DNA of 64,000 nt from Xenopus tropicalis (GCF_000004195.4 NC_030680.2:6290995-6354994); one strand, 5' to 3'. Shown: positions 9,805-23,395, numbered from the stretch's first letter. A program made the numbers and translations. The notes: generated by a model from the sequence alone, not told the origin.

Positions 9805-12472
9805 GCTTTATGTATCCTGCCGTGTGTTCTGTGGTTATTCTACATAGAACTGACACTGTATCTATAGTACAATGGGTTCTGGGGTATTATACATGGAATT
9901 GGCACTGTATTTATCCCGCTGTGGGTTCTGGGGTATTATACATGGAATTGGCACTGTATTTATCCCGCTGTGGGTTCTGGGGTATTATACATGGAATTGG
10001 CACTGTATTTATCCCGCTGTGGGTTCTGGGGTATTATACATGGAATTGGCACTGTATTTATCCTGCTGTGGGTTCTGGGGTATTATACATGGAATTGGCG
10101 CTGTATTTATCCTACTGTGGGTTCTGGGGTATTATACATGGAATTGGCACTGTATTTATCTGCTGTGGGTTCTGGGGTATTATACATGGAATTGGCACTG
10201 TATTTATCCTGCTGTGTGTTCTGGGGTATTATACATGGAATTGGCACTGTATTTATCTGCTGTGGGTTCTGGGGTATTATACATGGAATTGGCACTGTAT
10301 TTATCTGCTGTGGGTTCTGGGGTATTATACATGGAATTGGCACTGTATTTATCCCGCTGTGGGTTCTGGGGTATTATACATGGAATTGGCACTGTATTTA
10401 TCCTGCTGTGGGTTCTGGGGTATTATACATGGAATTGGCACTGTATTTATCTGCTGTGGGTTCTGGGGTATTATACATGGAATTGGCACTGTATTTATCT
10501 GCTGTGGGTTCTGGGGTATTATACATGGAATTGGCACTGTATTTATCTGCTGTGGGTTCTGGGGTATTATACATGGAATTGGCACTGTATTTATCCTGCT
10601 GTGGGTTCTGGGGTATTATACATGGAATTGTCACTATATTTACCCCGCTGTGGGTTCTGGGGTATTATACATGGAATTGGCACTGTATTTATCCCGCTGT
10701 GGGTTCTGGGGTATTATACATGGAATTGGCACTGTATTTATCCTGCTGTGGGTTCTGGGGTATTATACATGGAATTGGCACTGTATTTATCTGCTGTGGG
10801 TTCTGGGGTATTATACATGGAATTGGCACTGTATTTATCCTGCTGTGGGTTCTGGGGTATTATACATGGAATTGGCACTGTATTTATCCTGCTGTGGGTT
10901 CTGGGTATTATACATGGAATTGGCGCTGTATTTATCCTGCTGTGGGTTCTGGGGTATTATACATGGAATTGGCACTGTATTTATCTGCTGTGGGTTCTGG
11001 GGTATTATACATGGAATTGGCGCTGTATTTATCCTGCTGTGGGTTCTGGGGTATTATACATGGATTTGGCACTGTATTTATCCTGCTGTGGGTTCTGGGG
11101 TATTATACATGGAATTGGCACTGTATTTATCCTGCTGTGGGTTCTGGGGTATTATACATGGAATTAGCACTGTATTTATCTGCTGTGGGTTCTGGGGTAT
11201 TATACATGGAATTGGCACTGTATTATCCTGCTGTGGTTCTGGGGTATTATACATGGAATTGGCACTGTATTTATCCTGCTGTGGGTTCTGGGGTATTATA
11301 CATGGAATTGGCACTGTATTTATCCTGCTGTGGGTTCTGGGGTATTATACATGGAATTGGCACTGTATTTATCCCGCTGTGGGTTCTGGGGTATTATACA
11401 TGGAATTGGCACTGTATTTATCCTGCTGTGGGTTCTGGGGTATTATACATGGAATTGGCACTGTATTTATCCTGCTGTGGGTTCTGGGGTATTATACATG
11501 GAATTGGCACTGTATTTATCCTGCTGTGGTTCTGGGGTATTATACATGGAATTGGCACTGTATTTATCCTGCTGTGGGTTCTGGGGTATTATACATGGAA
11601 TTGGCACTGTATTTATCCTGCTGTGGGTTCTGGGGTATTATACATGGAATTAGCACTGTATTTATCTGCTGTGGGTTCTGGGGTATTATACATGGAATTG
11701 GCACTGTATTTATCCTGCTGTGGGTTCTGGGGTATTATACATGGAATTGGCACTGTATTTATCCTGCTGTGGGTTCTGGGGTATTATACATGGAATTGGC
11801 ACTGTATTTATCCCGCTGTGGGTTCTGGGGTATTATATATGGAATTGGCACTGTATTTATCTGCTGTGGGTTCTAGGGTATTATACATGGAATTGGCACT
11901 GTATTTATCCTGCTGTGGGTTCTGGGGTATTATATATGGAATTGGCACTGTATTTATCCTGCTGTGGGTTCTGGGGTATTATACATGGAATTGGGCACTG
12001 TATTTATCCTGCTGTGGGTTCTGGGGTATTATACATGGAATTGGCACTGTATTTATCTGCTGTGGGTTCTGGGGTATTATACATGGAATTGGCACTGTAT
12101 TTATCTGCTGTGGGTTCTGGGGTATTATACATGGAATTGGCACTGTATTTATCTGCTGTGGGTTCTGGGGTATTATACATGGAATTGGCACTGTATTTAT
12201 CCTGCTGTGGGTTCTGGGGTATTATACATGGAATTGGCACTGTATTTATCTGCTGTGGGTTCTGGGGTATTATACATGGAATTGGCACTGTATTTATCCT
12301 GCTGTGGGTTCTGGGGTATTATACATGGAATTGGCACTGTATTTATCTGCTGTGGGTTCTGGGGTATTATACATGGAATTGGCACTGTATTTATCCTGCT
12401 GTGGGTTCTGGGGTATTATACATGGAATTGGCACTGTATTTATCCTGCTGTGGGTTCTGGGGTATTGTACAT
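9805..12472 (+). repeat. 49-bp minisatellite (ggttctggggtattatacat core)
   Basis: About 54 units of 48-49 bp: ggttctggggtattatacat, then ggaattggcactgtatttat, then c(c)tgctgtg. Main variants are atcctgctg (49 bp), atcccgctg and a one-base deletion atctgctg (48 bp). The left edge (9805-9870) is degenerate and the centre nearly uniform, as expected for growth by unequal exchange. The three + frames are open for up to 865 residues, purely because the unit has no stops. Confidence 0.98.
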
Positions 12473-13484
12473 GGAGGCGACAGGTGGTTTCCGTTGCTAT
12501 AAGTGATAGGCCGCACGTAGGGGAATCAGGCGTTTATGCTATAGGCCTACTTCTGCTTCACCTTTGAACCTTCCTTTCATTTCCTCCACGAGTTCAAAAA
12601 AAGGAAACAGAAAACGGAATTGAAAGGAAACGTAAGAAAGAAAACATGTTCCGAATGTATCAAGTGAAGCTCATTACACAATGGCGGTTGCCAGCGCCGG
12701 CTGCATAGTTACGCGGTGACAAAGTGAGAACACAAGGGTCGGTAATAAGATATTAAGTGCTTCAGTTCCGCCAACACAAACACCTCGGTCTCAGCCCAAA
12801 CTCCTTGGGTGGCGGAGCCCATAGCAACGCAAGCAGAACCCAAACACGTCCCCTAACGTTTATCAGCAGCCGTAATGGGCCCAAGTTCTTATCTCTCGTC
12901 CCCGGAGCCGGACTGACATCATATGTTTTCCCAGACGCAATGAGCGGTGTCATTGGCTGGTTTGGGGGCCCATGGAAGTCTGCTGCCCCCCCGAGCAATA
13001 GAGTCCAGATATCCCAGTCGTATTAGTGGAAGTACAGTGTGTGCCCAGAACATTCCTTCTCTATATGCGTGGGAGCTGCCATATTGTTTGCCCATCCCTA
13101 TTAAGTCAGCAGAGGTGGGGGGTAGGGGGTTCGTTGATGATGTTTGATCAGAAGTAATGATCAGACTCACCCACCCATGGGATTCAGTCTGACCTGCACA
13201 TCCCCCATTCTGCCCCAGCCCCTCCCCTTTATACCCAAACCCCACCCTTGCTCAACCCAAACACCTCCCACTCCCTTCAAGCCCCACCCCTTTGCTGACT
13301 GCCAAGTCCCTTGGGCCCCCCCCCTTCCCTTCCACAGACTATAGGGTCCCCAATAAAGGAAACCCTGTTCTGTTGCAGCAGTTAATACTAATTAAATAAG
13401 TCTCATAAATTATTATTAACCAGTTCTTTGGGGTTCGTTCAATCTGGGTCTATCAGATGAAAGGTGGACAACCCCTTTAGAGTA
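12473..13484. other. Intron 1 sequence, no gene seen
   Basis: Unique-looking sequence with some GC-rich stretches (about 12660-12720 and 12940-13000). No exon, RNA gene or array could be supported. Confidence 0.4.
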
Positions 13485-14005
13485 GTATTCTGCAACAATT
13501 TGCAATTGGTCTTCATTTTTTAATTATTTCAGTTTTTGTTCGGCAGCAGCTATTTGGTTGCTAGGATCCAGATTACCTTAGCAACCAGGGTGTGGTTTAA
13601 ATGAATAGGAGAGTGATCTGAATAGAAAAATAAGAAATATAAAGTAACAATAACAATAAAACTGGAGCCTCACAGAGCAATAGGTCTTTTGCAATTGGTC
13701 TTCATTTTTTAATTAGTTTAGTTTTTGTTCGGCAGCTTGGCGTTTCAGCAGCTATTTGGTTGCTAGGATCCAGATTACCTTAGCAACCAGAGTGTGGTTT
13801 GAATGAATAGGAGAGGGACCTGAATAGAAAAATAAGAAATATAAAGTAACAATAACAATAAAACTGGAGCCTCACAGAGCAATCGGTTTGGCTGCCGGGG
13901 TCAGTGACCCCCATTTTAAAAGCTGCAAAGAGTTGGAAGAAGAAAGCAAATAATGCAAAAACAATGATAAACAAATAATGAAGACCAATTGAAAAGTTGC
14001 TTAGG
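13485..14005. mobile_element. Tandem pair of a palindromic interspersed element
   Basis: Two near-identical ~190-bp blocks start with gcaattggtcttcatttttt at about 13500 and 13690. Each contains ggttgctaggatccagatta, ttagcaacca, and aacaataaaactggagcctc. The right end (aatgaagaccaattgaaaag, about 13977) is the inverse of the left end, so the element has terminal inverted repeats. A third copy, interrupted by another element, lies at 62646-63619. Confidence 0.75.
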
Positions 14006-14408
14006 ATAGGCCTTTCTATATATTCTTTAAGAAAACCTGCTCTATACCATATAGGCTGGATCTGCTTATTTGCTTCTCTTACAATATGAATATATCTACT
14101 GAAATCCTGAAGTGCTTCCTGAGGGGGTTAATCCTTATCGCCCCAATGAGCTCATACAGTACATACACGTATAGGCAGCTCCGGCTCTCACTGCTCAGGA
14201 CATTGTGCTGATTGGGAGTTGGAAACCATTTGTATTTTCCTTCCGATAAGTAAGGGAATTGGCAGCGTTTGTCGCTCAGAGAGGATCTGTCTATTCACAG
14301 CTTATATATCTGGCGGAATGCAGCTTCCTGCCGGCTGTGTGTTAATTACACTCACCTCCTGTTTGTATATATATATATATATGGGTGCGTATTGGGAATA
14401 ATGTATCC
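14006..14408. other. Intron 1 sequence with short (TA)n
   Basis: No gene is seen. A short (TA)n tract lies at about 14367-14382, just before the 130-bp array. Confidence 0.4.
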
Positions 14409-15068
14409 CCTCGTTATACAGGGAACTCTGAGTATCACTCATGTATTATAAGGGATAATGTACCCCCTACTGTAAATGATAAGGATATTAGCAGTCACTG
14501 AGGGGTTCTGTGCCCCCCATATAAAGGCACAAGGCTGCAGGCTGAGTTATACAGGGAACTCTGAGTATCACTCATGTATTATAAGGGATAATGTACCCCC
14601 TACTGTAAATGATAAGGATATTAGCAGTCACTGAGGGGTTCTGTGCCCATATAAAGGCACAAGGCTGCAGGCTGAGTTATACAGGGAACTCTGAGTATCA
14701 CTCATGTATTATAAGGGATACTGTACCCCCTACTGTAAATGATAAGGATATTAGTAGTCACTGAGGGGTTCTGTGCCCATATAAAGGCACAAGGCTGCAG
14801 GCTGAGTTATACAGGGAACTCTGAGTATCACTCATGTATTATAAGGGATAATGTACCCCCTACTGTAAATGATAAGGATATTAGCAGTCACTGAGGGGTT
14901 CTGTGCCCATATAAAGGCACAAGGCTGCAGGCTGAGTTATACAGGGAACTCTGAGTATCACTCATGTATTATAAGGGATAATGTACCCCCTACTGTAAAT
15001 GATAAGGATATTAGCAGTCACTGAGGGGTTCTGTGCCCATATAAAGGCACAAGGCTGCAGGCTGAGTT
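14409..15068 (+). repeat. 130-bp tandem repeat, 5 copies
   Basis: Copies are spaced exactly 130 bp (gctgagttatacagg at 14541, 14671, 14801, 14931). The unit includes ctgagtatcactcatgtatt, ataatgtaccccctactgta and ccatataaaggcacaaggct. The first copy has a short insertion near 14510. Divergence between copies is very low, so the amplification is recent. Confidence 0.96.
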
Positions 15069-15580
15069 GTTTGGGTCTGGTTATAAGGAAGGGATGCGGT
15101 TCTGACACACCCCGGACCGCCTAAGAAGTTGAACGCTGGGAGGTGTCGGTGCTTCTATGTTGGATAAATGAAAGTGCTATTAGGATGGAACAGAGAACAT
15201 CCCCGATTAGACTCCTGTTTGCTTTTCATCTTTAGTTATTGCAGCAGCTGCAGCTCATCCAGGATCCCGGGTTGGACTGGATCCAGAGAGTCAGCGCCAC
15301 TAATCCCGAAAAAACCTCACAGAATTCTGCTGTCAGATGAAATGGTCTGTCCCTGTACGAGCTGATAGCGCTGTTTGTGTGCCCCATACACACACTATAA
15401 GGAATATAGCATTTTTACAGAGGTTTAAAAATATATGTTATTTTTATATCCAGACCAATTTGCTTCCATGGGGGGGGATAAATACCTCAGGCAACCGGAC
15501 AGTAACCAAACAGAGACCTTGGCTGTTGTATTGGACACTGCTGAGTCAGCAACTTATTGTCCCGAGTATGGGACCAATCG
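15069..15580. other. Intron 1 spacer between the 130-bp and 94-bp arrays
   Basis: No coding or RNA feature recognised. A short G run lies near 15472. The open frames at 15168-15648 run into the following array and are not gene-like. Confidence 0.4.
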
Positions 15581-16645
15581 TTTTATGGTATCTCTCTGTA
15601 CAGGCTATGGGCAAACTTAGGGGGCTGTTCCTGCTGAATTGTGCTTAGTACAGGGGAATCCCTATGTGCCATAGTTTTATGGTATCTCTCTGTACAGGCT
15701 ATGGGCAAACTTAGGGGGCTGTTCCTGCTGAATTGTGATTAGTACAGGGGAATCCCTATGTGCCATAGTTTTATGGTATCTCTCTGTACAGGCTATGGGC
15801 AAACTTAGGGGGCTGTTCCTGCTGAATTGTGCTTAGTACAGGGGAATCCCTATGTGCCATAGTTTTATGGTATCTCTCTGTACAGGCTATGAGCAAACTT
15901 AGGGGGCTGTTCCTGCTGAATTGTGCTTAGTACAGGGGAATCCCTATGCTGCTATAGTTTTATGGTATCTCTCTGTACAGGCTATGGGCAAACTTAGGGG
16001 GCTGTTCCTGCTGAATTGTGCTTAGTACAGGGGAATCCCTATGTGCCATAGTTTTATGGTATCTCTCTGTACAGGCTATGGGCAAATTTAGGGGGCTGTT
16101 CCTGCTGAATTGTGCTTAGTACAGGGGAATCCCTATGTGCCATAGTTTTATGGTATCTCTCTGTACAGGCTATGGGCAAACTTAGGGGGCTGTTCCTGCT
16201 GAATTGTGCGTAGTACGGGGGAATCCCTATGTGCCATAGTTTTATGGTATCTCTCTGTACAGGCTATGGGCAAACTTAGGGGGCTGTTCCTGCTGAATTG
16301 TGCTTAGTACAGGGGAATCCCTATGTGCCATAGTTTTATGGTATCTCTCTGTACAGGCTATGGGCAAACTCAGGGGGCTGTTCCTGCTGAATTGTGCTTA
16401 GTACAGGGGAATCCCTATGTGCTATAGTTTTATGGTATCTCTCTGTACAGGCTAAGGGCAAACTTAGGGGGCTGTTCCTGCTGAATTGTGCTTAGTACAG
16501 GGGAATCCCTATGTGCCATAGTTTTATGGTATCTCTCTGTACAGGCTATGGGCAAACTTAGGGGGCTGTTCCTGCTGAATTGTGCTTAGTACAGGGGAAT
16601 CCCTATGTGCTATAGTTTTATGGTATCTCTCTGTACAGGCTGTGA
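15581..16645 (+). repeat. 94-bp minisatellite, intron 1 copy (~11 units)
   Basis: The unit begins ttttatggtatctctctgta, then caggctatgggcaaacttag, and includes ctgctgaattgtgcttagta and caggggaatccctatgtgcc. Period is 94 bp (15581, 15675 and so on). The same family recurs in the same orientation at 31021-31808, 43535-44769 and 61318-61864. The sense strand of each unit includes tatctctctgtacag, a good match to a vertebrate 3' splice site. Confidence 0.97.
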
Positions 16646-17226
16646 GTAAATATATAAATGTATGGCGGCTGTTATGTGAGGGCCCAGACTGAATGGGGCA
16701 GTGATGTGAAATATTTTCCATATTATTGACGCTGTTACATTCATGTTTCTCAGTACTTTCAGACTTTCCCTCTGTTCCATCTCTTTCTATTTTTTTCCAG
16801 CCTCTATAAAACCAGTGTCCAGAACATCTTGTTCTTAATATTCTGCTCAGTGTTTGCTTCACCGGCAGGTCCCACGGGGGGGTCTGGGAAATGTGACAAT
16901 TACGGGTCACAGTTTCCACTCGGGCTCATAGCCTGGTACCTCCCGTACGGGTCAGACCCAAACCCGACTCGTTACACCAGCTATACCTTCATACTGTACT
17001 GTCAGTAAGGCAGCTCCTACTGCAAAGAGATTCAAGTCATTAATCTGTAGACTGAGCGGTGCTTTATAGTGTAGGAGGGGAGGCTTCACTCCATAGTGTG
17101 CGGAACATTCTGTAGGGTTTTGTGCGGATCAGCAGAGTCATCGAAACCAAGAATTCCACTCTGGCAGCGCATCAGTGTAATGGTGTGAAATTAATTACAT
17201 ACAGATACAGATCATTCTGTGTAACT
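16646..17226. other. Intron 1 spacer, no gene seen
   Basis: Non-repetitive sequence. The - strand ORF at 16524-16919 extends into the neighbouring array and has no recognisable domain. Confidence 0.4.
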
Positions 17227-20200
17227 TATATAGTAGGGAGAGATGGTGCCTATAGTAGCAGTGGGGGGATAATAGCCTCTGGGAAGGGACTGGGGCTGTG
17301 GGATAGCAGGTATAGTAGGGAGAGATGGTGCCTATAGTAGTAGTGGGGGGGATAATAGCCTCTGGGAAGGGACTGGGGCTGTGGGATAGCAGGTATAGTA
17401 GGGAGAGATGGTGCCTATAGTAGCAGTGGGGGGATAATAGCCTCTGGGAAGGGACTGGGGCTGTGGGATAGCAGGTATAGTAGGGAGAGATGGTGCCTAT
17501 AGTAGCAGTGGGATAATAGCCTCTGGGAAGGGACTGGGGCTGTGGGATAGCAGGTATAGTAGGGAGAGATGGTGCCTATAGTAGCAGTGGGGGGATAATA
17601 GCCTCTGGGAAGGGACTGGGGCTGTGGGATAGCAGGTATAGTAGGGAGAGATGGTGCCTATAGTAGCAGTGGGGGGATAATAGCCTCTGGGAAGGGACTG
17701 GGGCTGTGGGATAGCAGGTATAGTAGGGAGAGATGGTGCCTATAGTAGCAGTGGGGGGATAATAGCCTCTGGGAAGGGACTGGGGCTGTGGGATAGCAGG
17801 TATAGTAGGGAGAGATGGTGCCTATAGTAGCAGTGGGATAATAGCCTCTGGGAAGGGACTGGGGCTGTGGGATAGCAGGTATAGTAGGGAGAGATGGTGC
17901 CTATAGTAGCAGTGGGGGGATAATAGCCTCTGGGAAGGGACTGGGGCTGTGGGATAGCAGGTATAGTAGGGAGAGATGGTGCCTATAGTAGCAGTGGGAT
18001 AATAGCCTCTGGGAAGGGACTGGGGCTGTGGGATAGCAGGTATAGTAGGGAGAGATGGTGCCTATAGTAGCAGTGGGGGGATAATAGCCTCTGGGAAGGG
18101 ACTGGGGCTGTGGGATAGCAGGTATAGTAGGGAGAGATGGTGCCTATCGTAGCAGTGGGGGATAATAGCCTCTGGGAAGGGACTGGGGCTGTGGGATAGC
18201 AGGTATAGTAGGGAGAGATGGTGCCTATAGTAGCAGTGGGGGGATAATAGCCTCTGGGAAGGGACTGGGGCTGTGGGATAGCAGGTATAGTAGGGAGAGA
18301 TGGTGCCTATAGTAGCAGTGGGGGGATAATAGCCTCTGGGAAGGGACTGGGGCTGTGGGATAGCAGGTATAGTGGGGAGAGATGGTGCCTATAGTAGCAG
18401 TGGGGGATAATAGCCTCTGGGAAGGGACTGGGGCTGTGGGATAGCAGGTATAGTAGGGAGAGATGGTGCCTATAGTAGCAGTGGGGGGATAATAGCCTCT
18501 GGGAAGGGACTGGGGCTGTGGGATAGCAGGTATAGTAGGGAGAGATGGTGCCTATAGTAGCAGTGGGGGGATAATAGCCTCTGGGAAGGGACTGGGGCTG
18601 TGGGATAGCAGGTATAGTAGGGAGAGATGGTGCCTATAGTAGCAGTGGGGGATAATAGCCTCTGGGAAGGGACTGGGGCTGTGGGATAGCAGGTATAGTG
18701 GGGAGAGATGGTGCCTATAGTAGCAGTGGGGGATAATAGCCTCTGGGAAGGGACTGGGGCTGTGGGATAGCAGGTATAGTAGGGAGAGATGGTGCCTATA
18801 GTAGTAGTGGGGGGATAATAGCCTCTGGGAAGGGACTGGGGCTGTGGGATAGCAGGTATAGTAGGGAGAGATGGTGCCTATAGTAGCAGTGGGGGGATAA
18901 TAGCCTCTGGGAAGGGACTGGGGCTGTGGGATAGCAGGTATAGTAGGGAGAGATGGTGCCTATAGTAGCAGTGGGGGATAATAGCCTCTGGGAAGGGACT
19001 GGGGCTGTGGGATAGCAGGTATAGTAGGGAGAGATGGTGCCTATAGTAGCAGTGGGGGGATAATAGCCTCTGGGAAGGACTGGGGCTGTGGGATAGCAGG
19101 TATAGTAGGGAGAGATGGTGCCTATAGTAGCAGTGGGATAATAGCCTCTGGGAAGGGACTGGGGCTGTGGGATAGCAGGTATAGTAGGGAGAGATGGTGC
19201 CTATAGTAGCAGTGGGGGGATAATAGCCTCTGGAAGGGACTGGGGCTGTGGGATAGCAGGTATAGTAGGGAGAGATGGTGCCTATAGTAGCAGTGGGGAA
19301 TAATAGCCTCTGGGAAGGGACTGGGGCTGTGGATAGCAGGTATAGTAGGGAGAGATGGTGCCTATAGTAGCAGTGGGGGATAATAGCCTCTGGGAAGGGA
19401 CTGGGGCTGTGGGATAGCAGGTATAGTAGGGAGAGATGGTGCCTATAGTAGCAGTGGGGGAATAATAGCCTCTGGGAAGGGACTGGGGCTGTGGGATAGC
19501 AGGTATAGTAGGGAGAGATGGTGCCTATAGTAGCAGTGGGGGGATAATAGCCTCTGGGAAGGGACTGGGGCTGTGGGATAGCAGGTATAGTGGGGAGAGA
19601 TGGTGCCTATAGTAGCAGTGGGATAATAGCCTCTGGGAAGGGACTGGGGCTGTGGGATAGCAGGTATAGTAGGGAGAGATGGTGCCTATAGTAGCAGTGG
19701 GGGGATAATAGCCTCTGGGAAGGGACTGGGGCTGTGGGATAGCAGGTATAGTAGGGAGAGATGGTGCCTATAGTAGCAGTGGGGGGATAATAGCCTCTGG
19801 GAAGGGACTGGGGCTGTGGGATAGCAGGTATAGTAGGGAGAGATGGTGCCTATAGTAGCAGTGGGGGGATAATAGCCTCTGGGAAGGGACTGGGGCTGTG
19901 GGATAGCAGGTATAGTAGGGAGAGATGGTGCCTATAGTAGCAGTGGGGGGATAATAGCCTCTGGGAAGGGACTGGGGCTGTGGGATAGCAGGTATAGTAG
20001 GGAGAGATGGTGCCTATAGTAGCAGTGGGGGGATAATAGCCTCTGGGAAGGGACTGGGGCTGTGGGATAGCAGGTATAGTAGGAGAGATGGTGCCTATAG
20101 TAGCAGTGGGGGGATAATAGCCTCTGGGAAGGGACTGGGGCTGTGGGATAGCAGGTATAGTAGGGAGAGATGGTGCCTATAGTAACAGTGGGGGGATAAT

Positions 20201-20356
20201 AGCCTCTGGGAAGGGACTGGGGCTGTGGGATAGCAGGTATAGTAGGGAGAGATGGTGCCTATAGTAGCAGTGGGATAATAGCCTCTGGGAAGGGACTGGG
20301 GCTGTGGGATAGCAGGTATAGTAGGGAGAGATGGTGCCTATAGTAGCAGTGGGGGG
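17227..20356 (+). repeat. 82-bp minisatellite (~38 units)
   Basis: The unit is tatagtagggagagatggtg, cctatagtagcagtgggggg, ataatagcctctgggaaggg, actggggctgtgggatagca, gg. Length alternates mainly between 82 bp and a 78-bp form that lacks gggg after gcagtg, with rarer 81-bp forms. The 82- and 78-bp forms are interspersed rather than blocked. The + strand is G-rich. Confidence 0.98.
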
Positions 20357-20930
20357 TTTAGAACTTAACAGAACCCCAACATCTATCTACCTGGATGTAA
20401 GAGGAGAACAAAGAAGACCATGTTCTTTTGGCTCGGCGGCAATGTCCTAGTTGACCTGTCAGGGCATTAGCTGTGGGTTTTGTTGGGAGCCATTTATACG
20501 CTCTGACTAAGACACTCAGCGCTTTCACTTGTCAGAACGCCCCGTTCCCATATCAATCAGATCAAAGAGGTGACAGTGACCCTTCTCTGCCAATTTCCCC
20601 CTATTCTGATAACATCTGGTCTATATTTGATTTTTATAGTTAGTTCTTTGTGACTTTCTAAAAGAAATGACCCAATATGTTTGATTTTCGGTGAATGTTA
20701 CTATTATTAGGGAAAAGGAAGTCCATGGAACGTGACGAATGTATGACAAACATTTGTTTTCACTGACTTCTCCTTCTGAGATGTTTATGTTGTAACTTTG
20801 CAGGGATCTTAGTCACCCCCCTAGAGACCCCCCCCCCCCAAAAAAAGCCCAAAAATTTAAAGCAATAAATGAATTTAATATGGCCCATTAGTCATACAAT
20901 GTTACCTTCCCATAATTCTTTCTCCAAGTG
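20357..20930. other. Intron 1 spacer between the 82-bp and 100-bp arrays
   Basis: Non-repetitive sequence with a C run near 20827-20840. No exon recognised. Confidence 0.4.
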
Positions 20931-21905
20931 CTCTGTTATACAGATAGCTAGAATCTCAGCCATAAAGCAGGGCAGGACTGCTGCTTACAATGGGGGGATC
21001 AGATAGGATCTGTTCCACTGTGACAGAATGCTCTGTTATACAGATAGCTAGAATCTCAGCCATAAAGCAGGGCAGGACTGCTGCTTACAATGGGGGGATC
21101 AGATAGGATCTGTGCCACTGTGACAGAATGCTCTGTTATACAGATAGCTAGAATCTCAGCCATAAAGCAGGGCAGGACTGCTGCTTACAATGGGGGGATC
21201 AGATAGGATCTGTGCCACTGTGACAGAATGCTCTGTTATACAGATAGCTAGAATCTCAGCCATAAAGCAGGGCAGGACTGCTGCTTACAATGGGGGGATC
21301 AGATAGGATCTGTGCCACTGTGACAGAATGCTCTGTTATACAGATAGCTAGAATCTCAGCCATAAAGCAGGGCAGGACTGCTGCTTACAATGGGGGGATC
21401 AGATAGGATCTGTGCCACTGTGACAGAATGCTCTGTTATACAGATAGCTAGAATCTCAGCCATAAAGCAGGGCAGGACTGCTGCTTACAATGGGGTGATC
21501 AGATAGGATCTGTGCCACTGTGACAGAATGCTCTGTTATACAGATAGCTAGAATCTCAGCCATAAAGCAGGGCAGGACTGCTGCTTACAATGGGGGATCA
21601 GATAGGATCTGTGCCACTGTGACAGAATGCTCTGTTATACAGATAGCTAGAATCTCAGCCATAAAGCAGGGCAGGACTGCTGCTTACAATGGGGGGATCA
21701 GATAGGATCTGTGCCACTGTGACAGAATGCTCTGTTATACAGATAGCTAGAATCTCAGCCATAAAGCAGGGCAGGACTGCTGCTTACAATGGGGGGGATC
21801 AGATAGGATCTGTGCCACTGTGACAGAATGCTCTGTTATACAGATAGCTAGAATCTCAGCCATAAAGCAGGGCAGGACTGCTGCTTACAATGGGGGGATC
21901 AGATG
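20931..21905 (+). repeat. 100-bp minisatellite, intron 1 copy (~10 units)
   Basis: The period is exactly 100 bp, starting ctctgttatacagatagcta and including gaatctcagccataaagcag, ggcaggactgctgcttacaa and agataggatctgtgccactg. Copies are nearly identical; the main variation is the length of the G run after caatg (5-7 G). A second, larger array of the same unit and orientation is in intron 14 (52906-55137). Confidence 0.97.
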
Positions 21906-22308
21906 TACAATGGGTCTGTACTGAAGCTGTTAGTGGTTCCCTTGCTCTTCGTGGGGCCCCTGCATTAATTCATAAGTGATTTAATCCTTCAGAAATTTCA
22001 CTGTCACCCATTAGCTCATGGCGCCCAGAGTAGAACACGCAGAAACCATGTAAAAATGATTTTCTGTTCTAATGTGGCTGGAATGTGCGGCCGCGGCTCT
22101 CACGATACGGGGAGAGATCAGTATAGAGCTGGGGGGTCTGTATGGAAAAATTGTATTTAAGGGCAACTAAACCCAAAATCCAAGTGTGGGCAATAATTAG
22201 TTTCATTGTATATTATATATTATATTGCGAATTGTTCACATCTATCTCTATATAAATAGATATTTGCTATAAACCTGTATATAACCCTATGGACGTTCCT
22301 TCCCGCAG
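21906..22308. other. End of intron 1
   Basis: Unique sequence leading to the exon 2 acceptor (ccttcccgcag ending at 22308). No other feature seen. Confidence 0.5.
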
Positions 22309-22516
22309 TGTTTAATAATTGGAGGGGGTCCCTGCGGCCTACGGACTGCCATAGAACTTTCCTGCTTAGGAGCCAAAGTGGTGGTGGTGGAAAAGAGAGA
22401 CACCTTCTCCCGGAATAATGTCCTTCATCTCTGGCCTTACACCATCCATGATCTCCGCTGCCTCGGAGCTAAGAAGTTCTACGGAAAGTTCTGCGCAGGA
22501 GCCATCGACCACATTA
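22309..22516 (+). CDS. mical2: MICAL2 exon 2 (residues 89-158): FAD-binding Rossmann motif
   Basis: Encodes [17 protein letters not shown], the GxGxxG dinucleotide-binding motif (G93, G95, G98), followed by a beta strand ending VVVVEKRD, whose acidic residue (E116) is expected to bind the adenosine ribose of [14 protein letters not shown] and [13 protein letters not shown] are hallmark MICAL segments that shape the active site. The acceptor is cccgcag at 22308. The donor is ATTA followed by gtaagt at 22517, phase 1, and it joins in frame to exon 3 (I-S-I). One oddity: residue 139 is Cys (TGC) in HDLRC, where I recall Gly in mammalian MICALs. Confidence 0.97.
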
Positions 22517-22597
22517 GTAAGTGGCAAACTGAGCCCCTACTTTAGCCATGGGTATTGGCAGGTATTCCTCGGATTTCAATTATTTATTGTCTATCTG

Positions 22598-22653
22598 GTT
22601 ATATCTATCTATCTATCTATCTACCTATCTATACCTCTATCTATCTATCTATC

Positions 22654-22727
<74 letters not shown>

Positions 22728-22908
22728 TGATCTATCTATCTATTTATCATCATGGATCTGCTATCTACCTATCATCTATCTATCTATCTATCTATCTATA
22801 TCTATCTATCTATTGATCTATCTATCTATTTATATATCTATCTATCTATTGATCTATCTATTTATCTATCTATCTATCTATTCTATTAATCTATCATCTA
22901 TGGATCTG

Positions 22909-22949
<41 letters not shown>

Positions 22950-23105
22950 ATCTATGGGTCTACTATCTGTCTTTCTATCATCTATCTATCTATCTATCTA
23001 TTCATCTATCTATCTATCTATCTATCTATCATCATCATCATCTATGGATCTGCTATCTATCTATCTATCTATCTATCTATCATATTTGGTTCTGCTATCT
23101 GTCTG

Positions 23106-23147
<42 letters not shown>

Positions 23148-23395
23148 GTTCTATCATTCTATTGTTCTATATATTGTTCTAGAAATCTCTCTATCAACTA
23201 TGGATCTGATATATATCTGTGATTCTATATGTCTATTATTCTGTCAATCTATCATCTAACTATCTTTCTCTATGTATGTCTATCTATCTATCTATCTATC
23301 CTATATTATTGCCTATATTTATTTATATTTTGTTTGTTTGTTTGTTTTTCTGCCTGTCTATGTCGTCTGTCTATTTATCTGTCTGTCTGTCTCTA
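22598..23395 (+). repeat. (TCTA)n / (TCTG)n microsatellite complex
   Basis: About 800 bp of TCTA tetranucleotides, with TCTG blocks (about 22697-22725 and near 23380), and interruptions such as tcatcatcatctatggatctg that repeat several times, so a longer higher-order unit was amplified as well. Ile/Tyr/Leu/Ser-rich ORFs here are trivial translations. Confidence 0.98.

Noticed and set aside
9750..12567. Large + strand ORFs of up to 865 residues rich in Trp, Tyr and Gly
   Set aside because: Produced by a 49-bp tandem repeat lacking stops; all three frames show the same periodic peptide.
17227..20356. Recursive splicing sites (agcag/gtatag in each 82-bp unit)
   Set aside because: The upstream sequence ggggctgtgggatagcag is purine-rich with no polypyrimidine tract, so it is a poor acceptor.
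20931..21905. CRISPR-like appearance of regularly spaced repeats
   Set aside because: Units are contiguous with no unique spacers, unit length is 100 bp, and the context is a vertebrate intron.
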